64,000 bases of DNA from Brachionus manjavacas (GCA_019054805.1 JAHQIY010000026.1:186001-250000); one strand, 5' to 3'. Positions 43,941 through 57,109 are shown, counted from the stretch's first letter. Program-made: numbers and translations. Notes: a model not told the origin generated them from the letters alone.

Positions 43941-44541
43941 ATGAAAATCGTCTTATTGAGAATATTTTGTTTTATTATTCTAGTTGATTGTCTAAAAGGT
44001 AATCTAAGTGAAATTTAAGCTTTTCTTTTTTATTTTGGTTTTATCTAGCCATTGTTGATTCAATGAAAAACAATGATTTTTATAGAAATAATGGAAAAAA
44101 ATCCATCCTGAAAAATATGTCAGTTAAAAAATTAAGTAAAATTACCTGAAAAATTATTTTCTACTTTCGATATTTAGACTCATCAGCAATATTACAGACA
44201 ATTTTAGAATTAATTTTTTTGATCATCATAATTTAGATCCAAGTAAGTACTTTTTAACTTCTTTTATTATTTTAGAAAGTGATTTATTTTTATTTTATTT
44301 TAATGTTTAAGAATTCCGAAAAAAAAGACAGTCAAGTCTGGAAAAGAAGTCCCGGCTTCGCCAAATTCAAAAGTTAAGCTTATTTTTCAATCCAATTTAT
44401 ATTGCTTTAATGCGACAGCATGGTTCAATAAAAAATAATCCCAAAATGCAAACATTACTCTCAAATCGTTTTAAATCTGTTAACCCTATTTTGGCAAAAA
44501 ACATGCTTAACTATGATAAAATTTATGATGCTGAAATATAA
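43941..44541 (+). CDS. small secreted basic protein, unknown
   Basis: Proposed exons 43941-43998, 44049-44135, 44198-44242 and 44312-44541 (139 residues) are all joined in phase 1. It starts with a signal peptide (MKIVLLRIFCFIILVDCLKA), then a Lys/Asn-rich stretch, an FRINFFDHHNLDP block and a basic C-terminal exon (FRKKRQSSLEKKSRLRQIQK ... FNPIYIALMRQHGS). There is one alternative acceptor for exon 3 (44178) but it breaks the frame. No family recognised. Same strand and same signal-exon layout as its neighbours. Confidence 0.55.
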
Positions 44542-44793
44542 CAGAATAAAAAAACTTAAAAATTATTTATTTTTTTTTGTTTTCAAAAAAGCTTGATAAT
44601 ATGTAGCTGCATGGAAAATTGAAATTTATTGCACATTTTAGATATTCAAAGCTTAAAAAATTCAAAATTTTACATCATTGAAACCACTTCATTCAAAGTC
44701 TCTCATTTAATTCAAAATTTCAAATGAGATTTTTCTAAGCTTAGTCTAATCTTTTTCCAAAATTTAAATTGTTGAACAAAATTTTTTAGAAAA

Positions 44794-45284
44794 ATGATCA
44801 AAAACATTTTAGTATTTTTGTTGGTCAATTCAATTATTTCTTTGTGTTTGTCACAAGAATCTAACAAAATAAATGGAGAGAGTCTTCTGGACAAATTAAT
44901 AAATGGTAAATTTTCAACCAGTCTTCTGGCCTGATTTAAATTTTCTTTTAAGGTAAACAAAAAGTTGATAGAAATAAACGATCACTCTATTATAGGAACG
45001 ATAAAGAAACGATGGATAGAGAGAGAAGATTTAGAAATGGCATCCCTGATTACTATTATGATGATTATTATTACGGTGATTATTATTACGATGATTATTA
45101 CTATGATTATTATCCGGATCCGTTTTATTATGGTGCTCCTTTAAATTTAGGAATCCCGAGACCATATGGTGTTGGATTGAGTAGATACAACAGACCTAAG
45201 CATGACAGTAAAAAACATAAATATGAAAGAAGAGATGATAGAAAGGTCGATAGAAAAGATGATAGAAAAAGAGGACATTATTAA
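44794..45284 (+). CDS. secreted Tyr/Asp-rich protein
   Basis: Exons 44794-44905 and 44953-45284, with a 47-bp phase-1 intron, encode 147 residues. The signal peptide is MIKNILVFLLVNSIISLCLS. The mature chain has a strongly Tyr/Asp-rich block (DYYYDDYYYGDYYYDDYYYD) from a GATTATTATTA-type tandem DNA repeat, a Gly/Pro/Leu segment (YYGAPLNLGIPRPYGVGLSR) and an Arg/Asp/Lys tail (RRDDRKVDRKDDRKRGHY). Tyr-rich secreted proteins are common in cross-linked eggshell, cuticle or adhesive materials. That role here is inferred from composition only. Confidence 0.78.
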
Positions 45285-45568
45285 TTAAATTTTCGTTTAG
45301 TATTGTTTGTAATTTTTTAGTTTTATACTTGTTTTAAATAAAGATTATTTGTAACTTAAGTCACACATGTTGCCCTGGTTATTTTTTAATTTTTTTTATC
45401 AATTGATAGAAATAAGAAATAATTGAAATAATTGAATTACTAATATTAAATTTATGCCCTTTGAAATTCTTTTTCTTTTTAATAATATTGATTAATACCA
45501 TAATTTTAGATTTAGCTCAATTTGTATTTAATATTATTATTATCTAAAAAAAAAACAAAAAAGGCTAA

Positions 45569-48500
45569 TTATTTTGCATCAAATTTCAAACTTTGGACAA
45601 TTTTATTTTTTCTACTTTTAAAATTTAAATTGCTTTTGAAATGTTTCAACAATTGTTTTTCTATTTCAGTTTTTAAAGTATTGGCTTCAGTTATGGCGTT
45701 ATTGTGGTTACTTTCATCTTCGTTATCATCGCATTCGCTAAATAACTCTTGCTCAATATCATTTAATTCAATATATAGAATGTTTTTGATTTAAATTTTT
45801 TGTTCAAACATTTTTTGTTCAAACTCGAAAAAAATTAATAGAGAATTGACAATTTATCATGCAAAAGAAAAAAGAAAATTTGTAATGAAAATTAAGAAAA
45901 TTTTTTGTTTAGTATTTTTAATGATGCATTCAGATATTTTGATTAAAAAATAAATTTTCAAAAAAAAGCATTAATCGATTGATTTAAAAAAGAAACTAAA
46001 AATTTAACTATTAGCAAAAACGTGGAAGACAACATGTTAAATTATCTTGCAATTTTTTTTAAATCTATGATTTCAATTTTTCATGAATGGAAATATGTTT
46101 ATTCAAATCTTTCTTGAATTTCACAACGTTCCCACGTTTCTTAAGTGTCAATTAATAATTTTAATTTAATTTCTAATAAAGACCAAAAAGGAACATTAAG
46201 AGTTGCAAATAGTAAAAATCTATATCAATTTTATATATGTTCAATTTGTTTATTTAAAGTTTTTTTATCATATATTGCATCTTTTTTGATTCTATAGTTG
46301 AAAATTTCAAATCATAAAAGGACAAACCAAGTTTAAAATTTTTTATTTAAAAAAAAGATTTAATATCAAGTTTCTTAATTAAAAAAAAATTTATCTGATT
46401 ACTTTATTATCTTAATTTTTGATTGACTGCTTTTCAAGTGCCCTTTAATGAAATTTTAATTAAATATTAACTAAGACTTTGTTGAATTTTTAGTTACTTT
46501 TTGAAAACATTTGTAACAAAAAATGAATATTCAGAAAATGCATCATTTTCCGAAGGTAAAGGGATATCCAAAATTGATCCAATTGTATCAGATTTTTTTT
46601 CCTGTGATACTTTAGTTTTATTCATTTTAGATGGTATTTTCGAGTTTGAATTTCTCTTGATTTTCTGTGGCATATCGACAGACTTAAAAGCTGTGCATAA
46701 TAGTTCCTCTTCGATCTGAAAATAAATTTAAATTTTTTAAATTTTAAATATTTCAATTAAGTTTTTTGCACTTTTTATGATTTACATTTAAATGATAAAA
46801 AAAAATGTTTCTTCGAAAAGGTTTTGTGAAATCACTAAATATTATCATACAAGAACAAATATATTTAATTAATGTGTTTTATTTAAACGCGAAACGGGTA
46901 ATATTACATCAATAAATGCAAGATTACATAAAATACACCAAATTTAGAATATAATTAAATGTAAGCTTACGTAAAATTATGTTATTTTAAGTAAAACACA
47001 ACAAAAATGCTAACTGCCAAAAAATCCAAATTTTTCATACGAAATTTGATTTTTAATAAATTTTTTTTAGTTTAAAAAAATTTTAAAACCTTTTATTACG
47101 TTTTTTAACAATAGTTGTGTAAAATTATGCTAATTGCAAAAGTCTGAAAGATTTCTGCAAAATAGACCATGTTTAAAATATTTTGAATTAATTTTCTGTT
47201 AAATTTAAAATAGAAAAAAAATTTTGTTTATATTTTTGTTCTCTTCTTATTGTTTCACAAAATTTCACAAAGCCTTTAAACATATATTTGATAGCATATA
47301 AATGAAAGAAATATTAGATAACTAAATGTAATTATTCGTTTTCAAAAACCACAGCTATCAATATTTATATATCTAAGAATTTAAATTGAAGAATTGTAAA
47401 TTAAAATCAATTTAAATAGAAAAAAAAATTATGCAACTAATTGAATTACTTTTTTAGCATAAGTCTCAATAAAATCGTTTTCAAAATTTGTTAGTTTTGT
47501 ATCATTTATTGACTTGATGTTTTCTCGGTATTTGTTAGAAATTGGCTTTTTTAAATTTTGAGAAATATGTTCATTTTGATTACCGGTTGATTGAGGACTC
47601 AAAACATAACTTTCATCTTTTTTTAGATTTTTGTTGATTTTTAAATTCTCTTTTAAATTCTCGGACAGTTCTGAATTTGATCTTGGCGAACTAGATTTAT
47701 GTTCTATTGATCTTTCAAAATTAGTATATTTTGAGTCATTTTCTTTTAGAATATTGTTCAAAATATCCATTTTTTGAGAATTGTCATTTGTCCAGTCCAT
47801 TATCATGTTTAGATTAGTTTTTGTTTTTTTTGGTGATTTTTCTTGAATTCCATTGAAACTGATATTCATTGGGAGTCCTCTGATTGTTGGTTTTAACAAA
47901 TTGCTAATTTTCGGTGGACGAAATTTTAGACACAATTTATTTACTGATTCTTGTGCAGTTTGAGTCTGATTAAACTTTCTTATTTTTGTAAATTGGTTTG
48001 AACGTATTTTTGAAATATTTCTACTCGATTCTACGCTGAATCTATCTGTTTCCAAGTTTGAATATATTTTGTTGCGCTTTCCCAACTCTACATTTTTTTG
48101 AGAAACACCCTTTTTGATGAAATCGCAGTTAACATTTTCTTTATTTGACAGTCTCTTTGGCACTGCTGAATATTTCGGAAAGCTCTCACGAAAATCATTT
48201 GGCACATTTGATTCACCTAAAAATAAATAATATTATCTTTAAATGTTTAAATGCAATTAATTTTAACTATCCGAACTTTGAAAGAAATGATTATTTTGCA
48301 CTGGACTTTTTAGATACCGAAGGAAAAAAAAATTTTAAGCAGTTATCCGAATCTCATTAATTTTAAGATTTTTTGCTTTGTATCACATTTTTGATTTCCC
48401 ATGGCTCATAAACTAGCTTATTCCATTTTTAACAAAGTAGGATCAAACATTTAATCCATTGAAAAAAACAGCTTTTTTTCAAATGAAATTCATCCGGAAT

Positions 48501-49771
48501 AGGCTGCCAACTTAAATATTTTTTAAGTCGATAACAAATATTATCCATGTTTAGTCGTCTAAGGACAGATGAATTAAAGTTAATTGATTTGATTCAAAGT
48601 CTGAGATTTTATGTTATCCAGAATTTAATCCTAAAATGATTAACTTAAAGCTATTAATCAAAATTTGTTTAAAAAAATATTTTTCTTAATTAAATATTCA
48701 TCAGAATTTTCTTGCATTTTCACTGAAAAGCTCTCTTGGCCGATTTTAATTGTAACATTTAAATTTAATTAATTTAAAAAAATTGTTTTGTATGAACTTA
48801 AATATCTAATAAAATGAACATGTGACAAAACTCTAAATTCGAAACCGATAATTTAATAAAATTAATTTGAAAAATTAAAAAATAAATTAAATTTACTAAA
48901 TTGCGACAATCTATGAATTTTTGAATAGATTGGTTGTTCACAATGTATGTTCTGTATTGGTATTTGTTTTCTGTAAGGTTGATTTTGTTCATTTAACAAA
49001 TAATATTTCCGCTGGAAAAAAGGTGGAAAATTTGAAATCCTGTTATATTTTTTATTTCTATAGTTAATTTCATTCCATTCATTTGAACAAGCTATAAAGA
49101 TAACAAATTAATTGAATTAAATGTTTTTTGCTGATAAAATTTTACTAATATAAGAATAGTTTGTTGAATGATTATCTGGATATTTGAAATATTTCAATAT
49201 AAACATTTTTATTTTAAAAGATTGAAAAATAAACCAAAATAAATTGACTAAATTCATGCTTTAAATAATTTTAATATTACTAAATCAAATAAATCTATCA
49301 ATCAAATTGACACTCATTTAGAGAAAAAAATTCAAATCTAGCTGTCATAATTCGTTTAGCTCTAGTTAATTTAAAGGCAAAGTTTCAAAAAAAAATTGGT
49401 AAAAAATTTTAACGCTTCATTTATTTGTTTATCGTAAATCAACTGTCGACTTCAATTGAGATATTTAAATTTAAAATAAAACAAATGACAAATTTTTTTA
49501 TTTAAGAAAGAAAGAAATTCTTTTATTTAATAGAGTATTTAAAAAATGACAGTGATCCAAGTTGTTAAGTCTAGTCATTATTGCTTCTTAACGCGTATTT
49601 ACTTCAAATTTTGATAAACTTTCCGACTGAAAAAACTATGATACTAAAAAAAATTTAATATTCGATTAAGCAAAACAAATCGCAAAACGATTCATTATCT
49701 ATCAATTTATAAAATTAAAAAGCCATAAAATACTGTTTGAAAAAATAACTACCTCCTATCAAACTTTGCAT
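45569..49771 (-). CDS. five-exon gene of unknown function
   Basis: Proposed exons, right to left: 49771-49753, 49091-48897, 48216-47450, 46715-46498 and 45737-45569. All have GT/AG borders and compatible phases, totalling 455 residues. The largest exon is Asn/Lys/Ser-rich with KFRPPKISNLLKPTIRGLPM and MIMDWTNDNSQKMDILNNIL. Exon 4 has IEEELLCTAFKSVDMPQK; the last is acidic then basic (NECDDNEDESN ... NFKSRKNKIVQSLKFDAK). No signal peptide, membrane segment or known domain is seen; it looks largely disordered. Phase agreement over four introns is good evidence for one gene, but the tiny first exon and the last acceptor are uncertain. Confidence 0.6.
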
Positions 49772-52021
49772 TTTATTATAAAAATATAGAGCTGATTTTT
49801 TGAAATAATAAATTTTGTATTTTTTTAAAGTTTATAACCTTCCTGATGCTTATTGCTTTATTTGTAAGCTTAAATTTTATCATCAAAATTTAAAAAAAAA
49901 TTAAATATTTCTTTTATAAAAAGTGAAAATTATTTAGTGAATCATTTGGTCAAAAAACTCAAATTTTAATTTTTTAACTTCTTTTTATTTTTATAAGAAG
50001 TTTTACATAGCTTTTAAGACCAATTTACCAAAAATTTTTTACTATTTTAAATGCTGCAAATTACACCAATTAGTTTTTTCACTAAAATATAGCTTTACTG
50101 GCTTATTTCTTCTCTAATTTTTTACCCAGCGTGACAATTCAATTCTGTTTTATTTAAGTTGAAAAGACATCTAGTTCATGAATATTAGGATTTTGATTTT
50201 GTAAACATTGGTACATTAAAACAGGCAAGTACTAAAAGTCTTACAACTTTTTTTCTAAAGCCCAAAAACAAATTTTGTAGATGGAACGTAGTTCAGCATT
50301 CATGGTTGCATTATTAAGTAAATTCCGGTAGAACTCTGAAAATTTAGCATAATTTAAATTTTGATAAATTTAACTTTAATATTTATTTGACACTTTGCAA
50401 AAATTTTGCTCATCATTCGCAGACTTTAAATATTCATGCAACTATGAATTAACAAAAGAAGACAATATATTTGGTTTTTGATGAACAGAGTTGTAGGATA
50501 ACAGAAAAAATTGACCAAGGAAACAATATCAGCCAAAAACAACCAAACTAATTTTAAAGCTACATTTGATTACGCTAACCAGTCACTTAGTTTTCAAGTC
50601 ACTGCAGAATGGTCAATTTTTTTAACTACGAAAATATTTAATAGCTCAAATTCAAGAGCGCAAAAAGTTCTACGTGATCCAATTTACAGGAGTCAAAAAA
50701 GTTAAAAGGACAAGATTTTAGGCGACTTCGAAAAAGAGCAAAAAACCTATTTTTTAATGTTTTTCAGATAGGTTTTTTGCAATGAATTTTTCGAATTATG
50801 GAAAACCGAAGATACCACTAGATAGATCTTGAAATTTCAATACTAAAATAAAGGCTGGGAAACAATACCTTTTAATAAAAAATTTTTAAAAAAGTTACAA
50901 ACTTTTTCTCGCAAAATGAAGCTATATTTTGTTATTTTGTACCAAATGGAGGCAAAGTTGGAAGTGACTGTGCTCTAAACACAGTGTACATACCACAGTT
51001 ACCATAGATGGTATCCTACTGTTTCCCATCTTCGCAAGTCTAACTTGGTAGCTTGTTGTAACTGATATTATTTTTATTATAAATTCCATAAAACCCTGGA
51101 TTTTAGCCCTTTTATTCTCAATTTTTAATTTGTAACAAGCCTGGTGAGTCATTTTTAATTTTTCAGCTAATCAAGGTTGTTATCAAAAATTAAATAATCT
51201 CTGTTAAAAAAATTATGTTCTTATTTTTGTAAATAGTATCAAAGAGGATAGTAAAATTTATGATCTAAAGTTAAGAAAATATTAAAGCTCAATTATATGG
51301 CAAAGCAGATTTCATATTTTTAAGCTTTAGAAACTTACGTTAACAGTTAAGTAAAGTATTAATAATTTAATAATTCAATCGGTTAAATTTAAAATTAAAT
51401 TTTTCTAAAAAAAAAGAATACAATTATGTTTTTTAGTTGTAAGTTTCAATTTAGATTATTATATTTTCAATTCAAATAATATAGATTATGATTTGAATTG
51501 AGGATTTTTTAGAAATTTATTTGACAAATATTTTATTGATTTAAGCATTTAATTAAACTAAGACTCGAATATTCACGTTCGTTTTTGTCACTCACTATTG
51601 CCATATTTTGATGTTCTACACTAGTTTTATATATAAGCAATATTTTTTTATTCCAATTCATTTATCAATTTAAAAACTTAAATGTTTAATTGAATTTTCT
51701 TTTTTTAGCAGAACAGAATTTTTTTTTGATGATAAAAATGTTGATCAATGCATAAATTATTTCCAAGAAAATTTGCTGGTTATTTATTTAATACAAAAAT
51801 TTAATAAAAATAAGACATCAGGCCGATAAGTGTAAAAAAAAAAAAACTATCTGAAAATATTCACAAAAAACACTACTTTAATCAATTAAAAAAAACTAAC
51901 GATTAATTACAAATTTTAAATGAATGACGGTTAATGTTAAATATAATTTTTTAAAAATCATTGATTCTCTTGATTTGCAGAAAAAACAATTTTTCGTACT
52001 CTCTAAGACAGGTTTGGAGGC
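49772..52021. other. intergenic, one LINE relic
   Basis: Apart from the CR1-like scrap at 50.47-50.61 kb, no gene is seen. A GC-richer island at 50945-51060 includes short hairpins (CTGTG-CTCTAAA-CACAG; TACC-ATAGAT-GGTA) of unknown meaning. The right end should hold the ARID3 3' UTR. Confidence 0.45.
50470..50610 (+). pseudogene. LINE (CR1-like) C-terminal relic
   Basis: Frame reads LMNRVVG-QKKLTKETISAK followed by NFKATFDYANQSLSFQV, the N-R-V-V-x-x-W-N-x-L-x-K-E-x-I-x-A motif of CR1-like LINEs with a stop at the Trp. Fragment only. Confidence 0.5.
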
Positions 52022-55000
52022 TTAATCATCTTTGTGCTCATTCAATGGAATCTGTATGTGTAAACCATTACTTTCCAGATGAGTCGGATACAAAATTCCC
52101 TCAAAAAATTTACCATTATAATCCAAAGATACGGATAAGCAATTTTCTTTCGAAAAGTTACTTTCTTTCTCGTAAATTTTTATGTTCATTTTCGAACATT
52201 TATTCTCATTGATTTTGTTATCGATAGACAATTTTTTCGCGCTTTGTTCTTGTATTCTAAAGTCGTTTTCTAGCTGTCTTTTAAAAGAATTGTATGCTTT
52301 TGTTTCACTTTCAACCAGAGGAATATTTGAATGAGAATTAGAGTTTATGTTTGACAATGAGTCAGATATAGAACCACTGCTGGAAGGTGGCGTGTTTACT
52401 TCGAAATAGTTTTTGAAAAACGGCTGAAAATTGGGAATATTGGGCTGGTTTGGATGTCTTTGTTGATTAATATTTGAATTGAGTTCATAATTTGTGTTCT
52501 CATAAAATTGAGATACCGTTTGATTATGATGTTGAGCAGCAGCGGCTGCCGCTGCGGCTGCAGCAGCTAAGAGTGCGGTGTGGTGTGGATTTTGATGCGT
52601 ATTGGCAATTATTTGATTATGAGGTTGGTGCATTGAATACTGTTGCTGAGTAGGTTGACTTGGATTAATTTGGTTCGGTTTAGTTGAACTCAAGTTAACA
52701 TTTGAAATTGGAGGACTAGTATACTCGTTGCCATAGACTGGGCGTCTTCCTTCTCTCCTATTTCCATCGATGGCTGCCTGAAGCTCACTTGGTGTGCTCA
52801 TTTTCATTTTTTCACATTCGTATGGGTATAGATATTTCATATATTGGGTTCTCAGAGTGAACGCTGCACTGGTTATTGAACTGGGCAAATTTAGTCCCTT
52901 GGTTATTTCTCTCCATAGTTTTTTATTGATTACTTCTACAAGACCTCCTTTCGATACAACTAACCGATAGAGTTCATATAAGTCGAGAACATGCTTTGCC
53001 ATAATTGGTATTCGATTAACTGGTGAGCCTCTTTTCTGCATAAATGTAAACAAATCGTCCAGAAACTCTTTTCGTTTTGCATCATCCGACAATTCGTAGA
53101 GCTTAAAACAGAAATAAAATTAAAAAAAAAAAACAGATTTCATTTATTTGAAATTTCAAAGCAAAAATTTGAGCTTTTTTCAGATTAAAAATAAAAACTA
53201 TTTAATCTAATTAGACTTTATTTTATTTTTAAAATTTCTTAAAAATGGGTTGTGTTATTGAATTATCTTCTCTCTTTTCTGAACCGCTCAAGGTCCAAAC
53301 TTTTAGAATATATCAGGCCTGTTGAATTTGCTTAAAAAAATTGAAGTTTTCGTCCATTTTTTGTTGTTCAATTTTAATTTGAAAAAGTATAAAGCTATTT
53401 ATCAAGCTGATGATTTTAAAATTCTTTTGCACAAATGCACATTTCAATTAAACATTGAAACCTAACTGCATAACAATTTTTAGGGCAACAAATTTAATCA
53501 TTTCATTTCTTTGCAAAAATTTGAAGATAGAAAAATCAAATTTTTACATTAAACATGTTTGATCAGAATTTTAGCACGAAAACTATTTATGTAAATAAAT
53601 AGCCTAATACTTTATTCTGATTAATAATGAGTATCTAAAATTTTATCTAGGAGTCTGTCCAAGAGCTCTATGACTTTATTTTCTGCTGCATGTTTTATAT
53701 AAATTCTAATTTTAACTTTATAAATTCTAATTTTAATTTTAAGTAGAAGTTAAAAAAGTTAAAAAAAAAATTGAAAAGCAGCTAAATTAAAGATAATTAT
53801 GAAAAACATTTAAGATTAATTTTAAGCTTTAATTTTTTCTTCTATTTATCTGAATTTTTAATAAAGGATTTTAAATTTTTTTGATTAGTTTTAGTTGATA
53901 CATTATTAATGCAAACTGCAAAATTGAATCTCTAAATTGATTTAAATTTCTGTTAAGAAAATAAAATTTTAATTTTAAAAATGTTTAATTCATGTAAATA
54001 ATGGTATAATTATCTGATGATTTGACATTTTTTTACTCTATTTAAATGGTTTTGGGTTATAAAAATACTTTCGTCATTTTTTAATGATTTCGAAAAAATG
54101 ATTGAATTAAAGAAAGAAACTACAGAATTCAGTAAAACAAAAAAATAAAAAAAAACATCAATAGATAAGTATTTTTGCGAAAATGCAATTAAAAAAAAAA
54201 AAATAAATTTAAGAAAAATAAAAAAAAATTAATTGGAAACCAGCCCTGTCGATCAATTTGTTATTTAAGTAATTTATGTGCAAAATAATTTAGCAAATGT
54301 CTGAAAAAAAGTGGTTTCTTGTGGTGATCTTATGTTTTCTTCAAAAATTTTCCATAATTTAGGCATTGATCTCATTTTTTACTTACAATAGCTAATTTGT
54401 AATTAAAAAATAGTAATAATGTGAATTACTCTTTTTTTTCGTCACCCTTACTGCAAGGAAAATTAGTGCTTTATTAAGGTGTTCAGTGAAATAAATAATA
54501 TCAACAATACTAATATTACTAATAAATCATAATGAAATTTATTTTATTTAAATTAACTTTGGGTTTAAACTCGTGACTGAATGACATAAATCTGTGAATT
54601 TAAATCAAAACAATTTGCTTGGATAGATGCTAAGATGAAATTGTCAACTTTTGGGCATTCTCAGAGTACTTAAAATATTCAGCTTTGACTTGCTGTATTT
54701 TTTTTCCAAAATTTAGTAGAACGATCAAATTCAATGCTCTTTTTCTCATGTGCTCTTTTATTTTGGTCGCTTTTTTAAAGTGTAAAAATTTTTCGAATAG
54801 AAGAAATCTTTTGATGCCGATTTTTGATCAATTTTAAGAAATACAGCATCTAAAAAACGCTTTTTTTTCAATATTTAAATTGTTAGTTTAAAATTTCAAG
54901 TTACAATAGCTTCAATGGTATCAATCATCTTTTTTTTTGAAAATACTTATGCATTTTTCAGCATTAAACAATTGAATCAATATAATCTTTTTTTTCCAAA

Positions 55001-57051
55001 GAGCATTCTCATTTTAAAATTCGCATTCGTCATTTTGAAAATTAATTTCAAAAATCTTTTTTTTTCTTTACCTAAAGGCATTGTAAAATTTCATACAAAA
55101 CTTTCTTTTAAATTGTAATTAATTGGCGCAAATTTTGCAGACTTCTGCAGTAGATTAAACAAAAGTTGTTTCACTTTGTTTCAAGTCACAATCCAAATAT
55201 CACCCCCAAGAATGCACTTGACCGTCTACAGATTCTCCAAAAAAAACTCTTCGCCTTTGCCTTTGCTCTGAGTACATGGACAGCCCTGAATTTATTCACT
55301 TACAGTCAAAAATCGAAATTATAAAGCCATGACTTTTGCATCTGACTCATAGATAATACGACAAAATCACCCTCAATGCAGAAAACCATTAAGTAATAAA
55401 ACAAAAAGAAATTACGAAGTGCAACTTGCTTGGATGAATATCCTCAAACATCCTTCTGAATCTTAATCCTGCCATAGGAAGAAATTTCAGAATATTTACA
55501 ACCAAAAACGTTCAATTCATTCGAAACATTTACATTCTTAACCTCTTTTAATCTTGGACTGTATCTTTCCTTAAACTAATTGAAATAAAAAAAATAAAAT
55601 AGCTAATTTGTAATGTTCATAAATATCTGATAACTGGCAAGATTTTTATTTCATGAATACATAAAAATATGAAATCTTAATGGTATTTTTTAAGTAAAAA
55701 TCATTTTTTTGACATTAAAATAAAAATTTTGATCTTTTCCTTCACTTTAATTTTTCTTAATTTTTTAATTATTATTCAGTTAATAATAATCTTTGAATAA
55801 TCAAAATTCAAAGTGAGCATAGTTTTCATAATTAATTTTTCATGCAAACAAAATAAATCTAAATATTAAAAAATATATTCAAACTTTGTATTTTGATTAT
55901 TAAAAGATAAGTAACAAATGATTGATAATTAAAAAATGAAAAAAATTTTAATGTTTACTGAACAAAAATACCATATAAATTCAAGGTAAAATGTATTCAT
56001 GAAATAAAAATCTTGCCAACTCTAATGTACATTTAGGATGTACGCTCGTGTGCATCAATTAGATCATTGTTACTGAATGGTTCGGTGCGGACAATGGTGA
56101 TAATGAGTTCGGAGGATTTGTTGGCTTAATTTTTAATAATCTAAAAGATATGCAAATAAATAAATTAAAGATCTATTAACAGGAAAAACATCTCGAAGAA
56201 AAATAATCATGCATTTAAATTCTAGCTTGTGCGAGCGGTTCAAAGATTTTGCTTAATTGCCTTAATAGAATTTCAAATTTCAATTTTTTCTTCTTTACTT
56301 GCTTAAACTGTTCCTCGTAAGTCCATTCTCCGTTGTTGGCATTCAGACTTTGATTTTCATCAAGCAAATTTTCATCTTCGTCGCAGTCGAGTTGTGCACT
56401 AATTTGGGACGAATTGGGACTAGATGGACCAGAATTGCTTGACAAACTTCTTTCTCGGTGATCACATGCGATTATTTGGTCTTTTAAATTGGCGCCAGTA
56501 GTGCTGACTTTGGAGAAGTGGTCGTGGTCTTGGCTTTGTTTGATGCTCGCCGCTCGCTCTTTTTCTTTTTCAAAGTCGTCACTGCTGTAGTTTGTCAAGT
56601 GAGGCAAAATGTGATTTAGATTGTTGTTTGCGTAGATATTGGCGTATTGGGCCAGCAGAAAATGGTGCGGAGGAAATGATTGAGAAAATTTGTCACTGTA
56701 CACATTTGAAGTTTGGTCGTGTGTCGATATGAAATTTGTGTGATTTGGCTTTATAAAGTGTTGAAAGTCGCTCAGTCGTTGTTGATTTATGAGCTTCCAG
56801 CTTTCTTCGTACTGCTTGTACCAGTCGAGTTTGAGTGATTGGAAATTTTTGTGCAAATTTGGCGAGAACGAGGACGCAAAGCTCGACGAAGACGATGAAG
56901 ATAAAATCGACTCGTTTGATATTTTAAACTTTTCATCTTTTAGCAAATTAGTAGTGTTTTCATCATTAGGAGAACTAGATTGAGATATGTTATCCATTGA
57001 CTTATCGTCTGTTTGATTATCTGCTAAGTTGTTCGAAGATCTAGTATTCAT
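52022..57051 (-). CDS. ARID3: ARID3-type transcription factor (dead ringer/retained/Bright)
   Basis: Exons 57051-56299 and 53101-52022, joined across a 3197-bp intron in phase 0, give 610 residues. Exon 1 is Ser/Asn-rich with an acidic CDEDENLLDENQ stretch and ends in GEWTYEEQFKQ. Exon 2 continues LYELSDDAKRKEFLDDLFTF, KRGSPVNRIPIMAKHVLDLY, GGLVEVINKKLWREITKGLN and SAAFTLRTQYMKYLYPYECE: a nearly canonical extended ARID DNA-binding domain (about 243-350). Next come a Gln/His/Asn-rich linker with a run of 11 Ala, and near the C-terminus CLSVSLDYNGKFFEGILYP, which matches the REKLES beta-hairpin used for oligomerisation. It binds AT-rich DNA in the nucleus and regulates development. The join between ARID halves is very secure. 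In vertebrates ARID3A-C are paralogues. Confidence 0.96.
55190..55590 (+). pseudogene. LINE relic in the ARID3 intron
   Basis: Plus strand, antisense to ARID3, a frame gives ITPKNALDRLQILQKKLFAF followed by ALSTWTALN, and near the end FNLGLYLSLN, then an AATAAAA-type tail (55575-55600). This is the C-terminal LQ-x-x-Q-x-K-x-x-R motif of jockey-like RTs, in a different family from the 23-kb copy. Frameshifted and dead. Confidence 0.55.
55635..56018. mobile_element. MITE with 28-bp terminal inverted repeats
   Basis: TGGCAAGATTTTTATTTCAT, then GAATACAT, at 55635-55662 is repeated inverted at 55991-56018. The 384-bp element has no coding frame and sits in the ARID3 intron next to the LINE tail. 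Superfamily not assigned; no clear target duplication. Confidence 0.75.
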
Positions 57052-57109
57052 TTGGATTTAAACGATTCTATTTTTTTTTCAAAAAAATTTCCAAAATATT
57101 AGAGATTGT

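Noticed and set aside
45522-45794. 90-codon hydrophobic plus-strand frame
   Set aside because: Antisense shadow of the last exon of the unknown minus-strand gene; the minus reading joins in phase with upstream exons.
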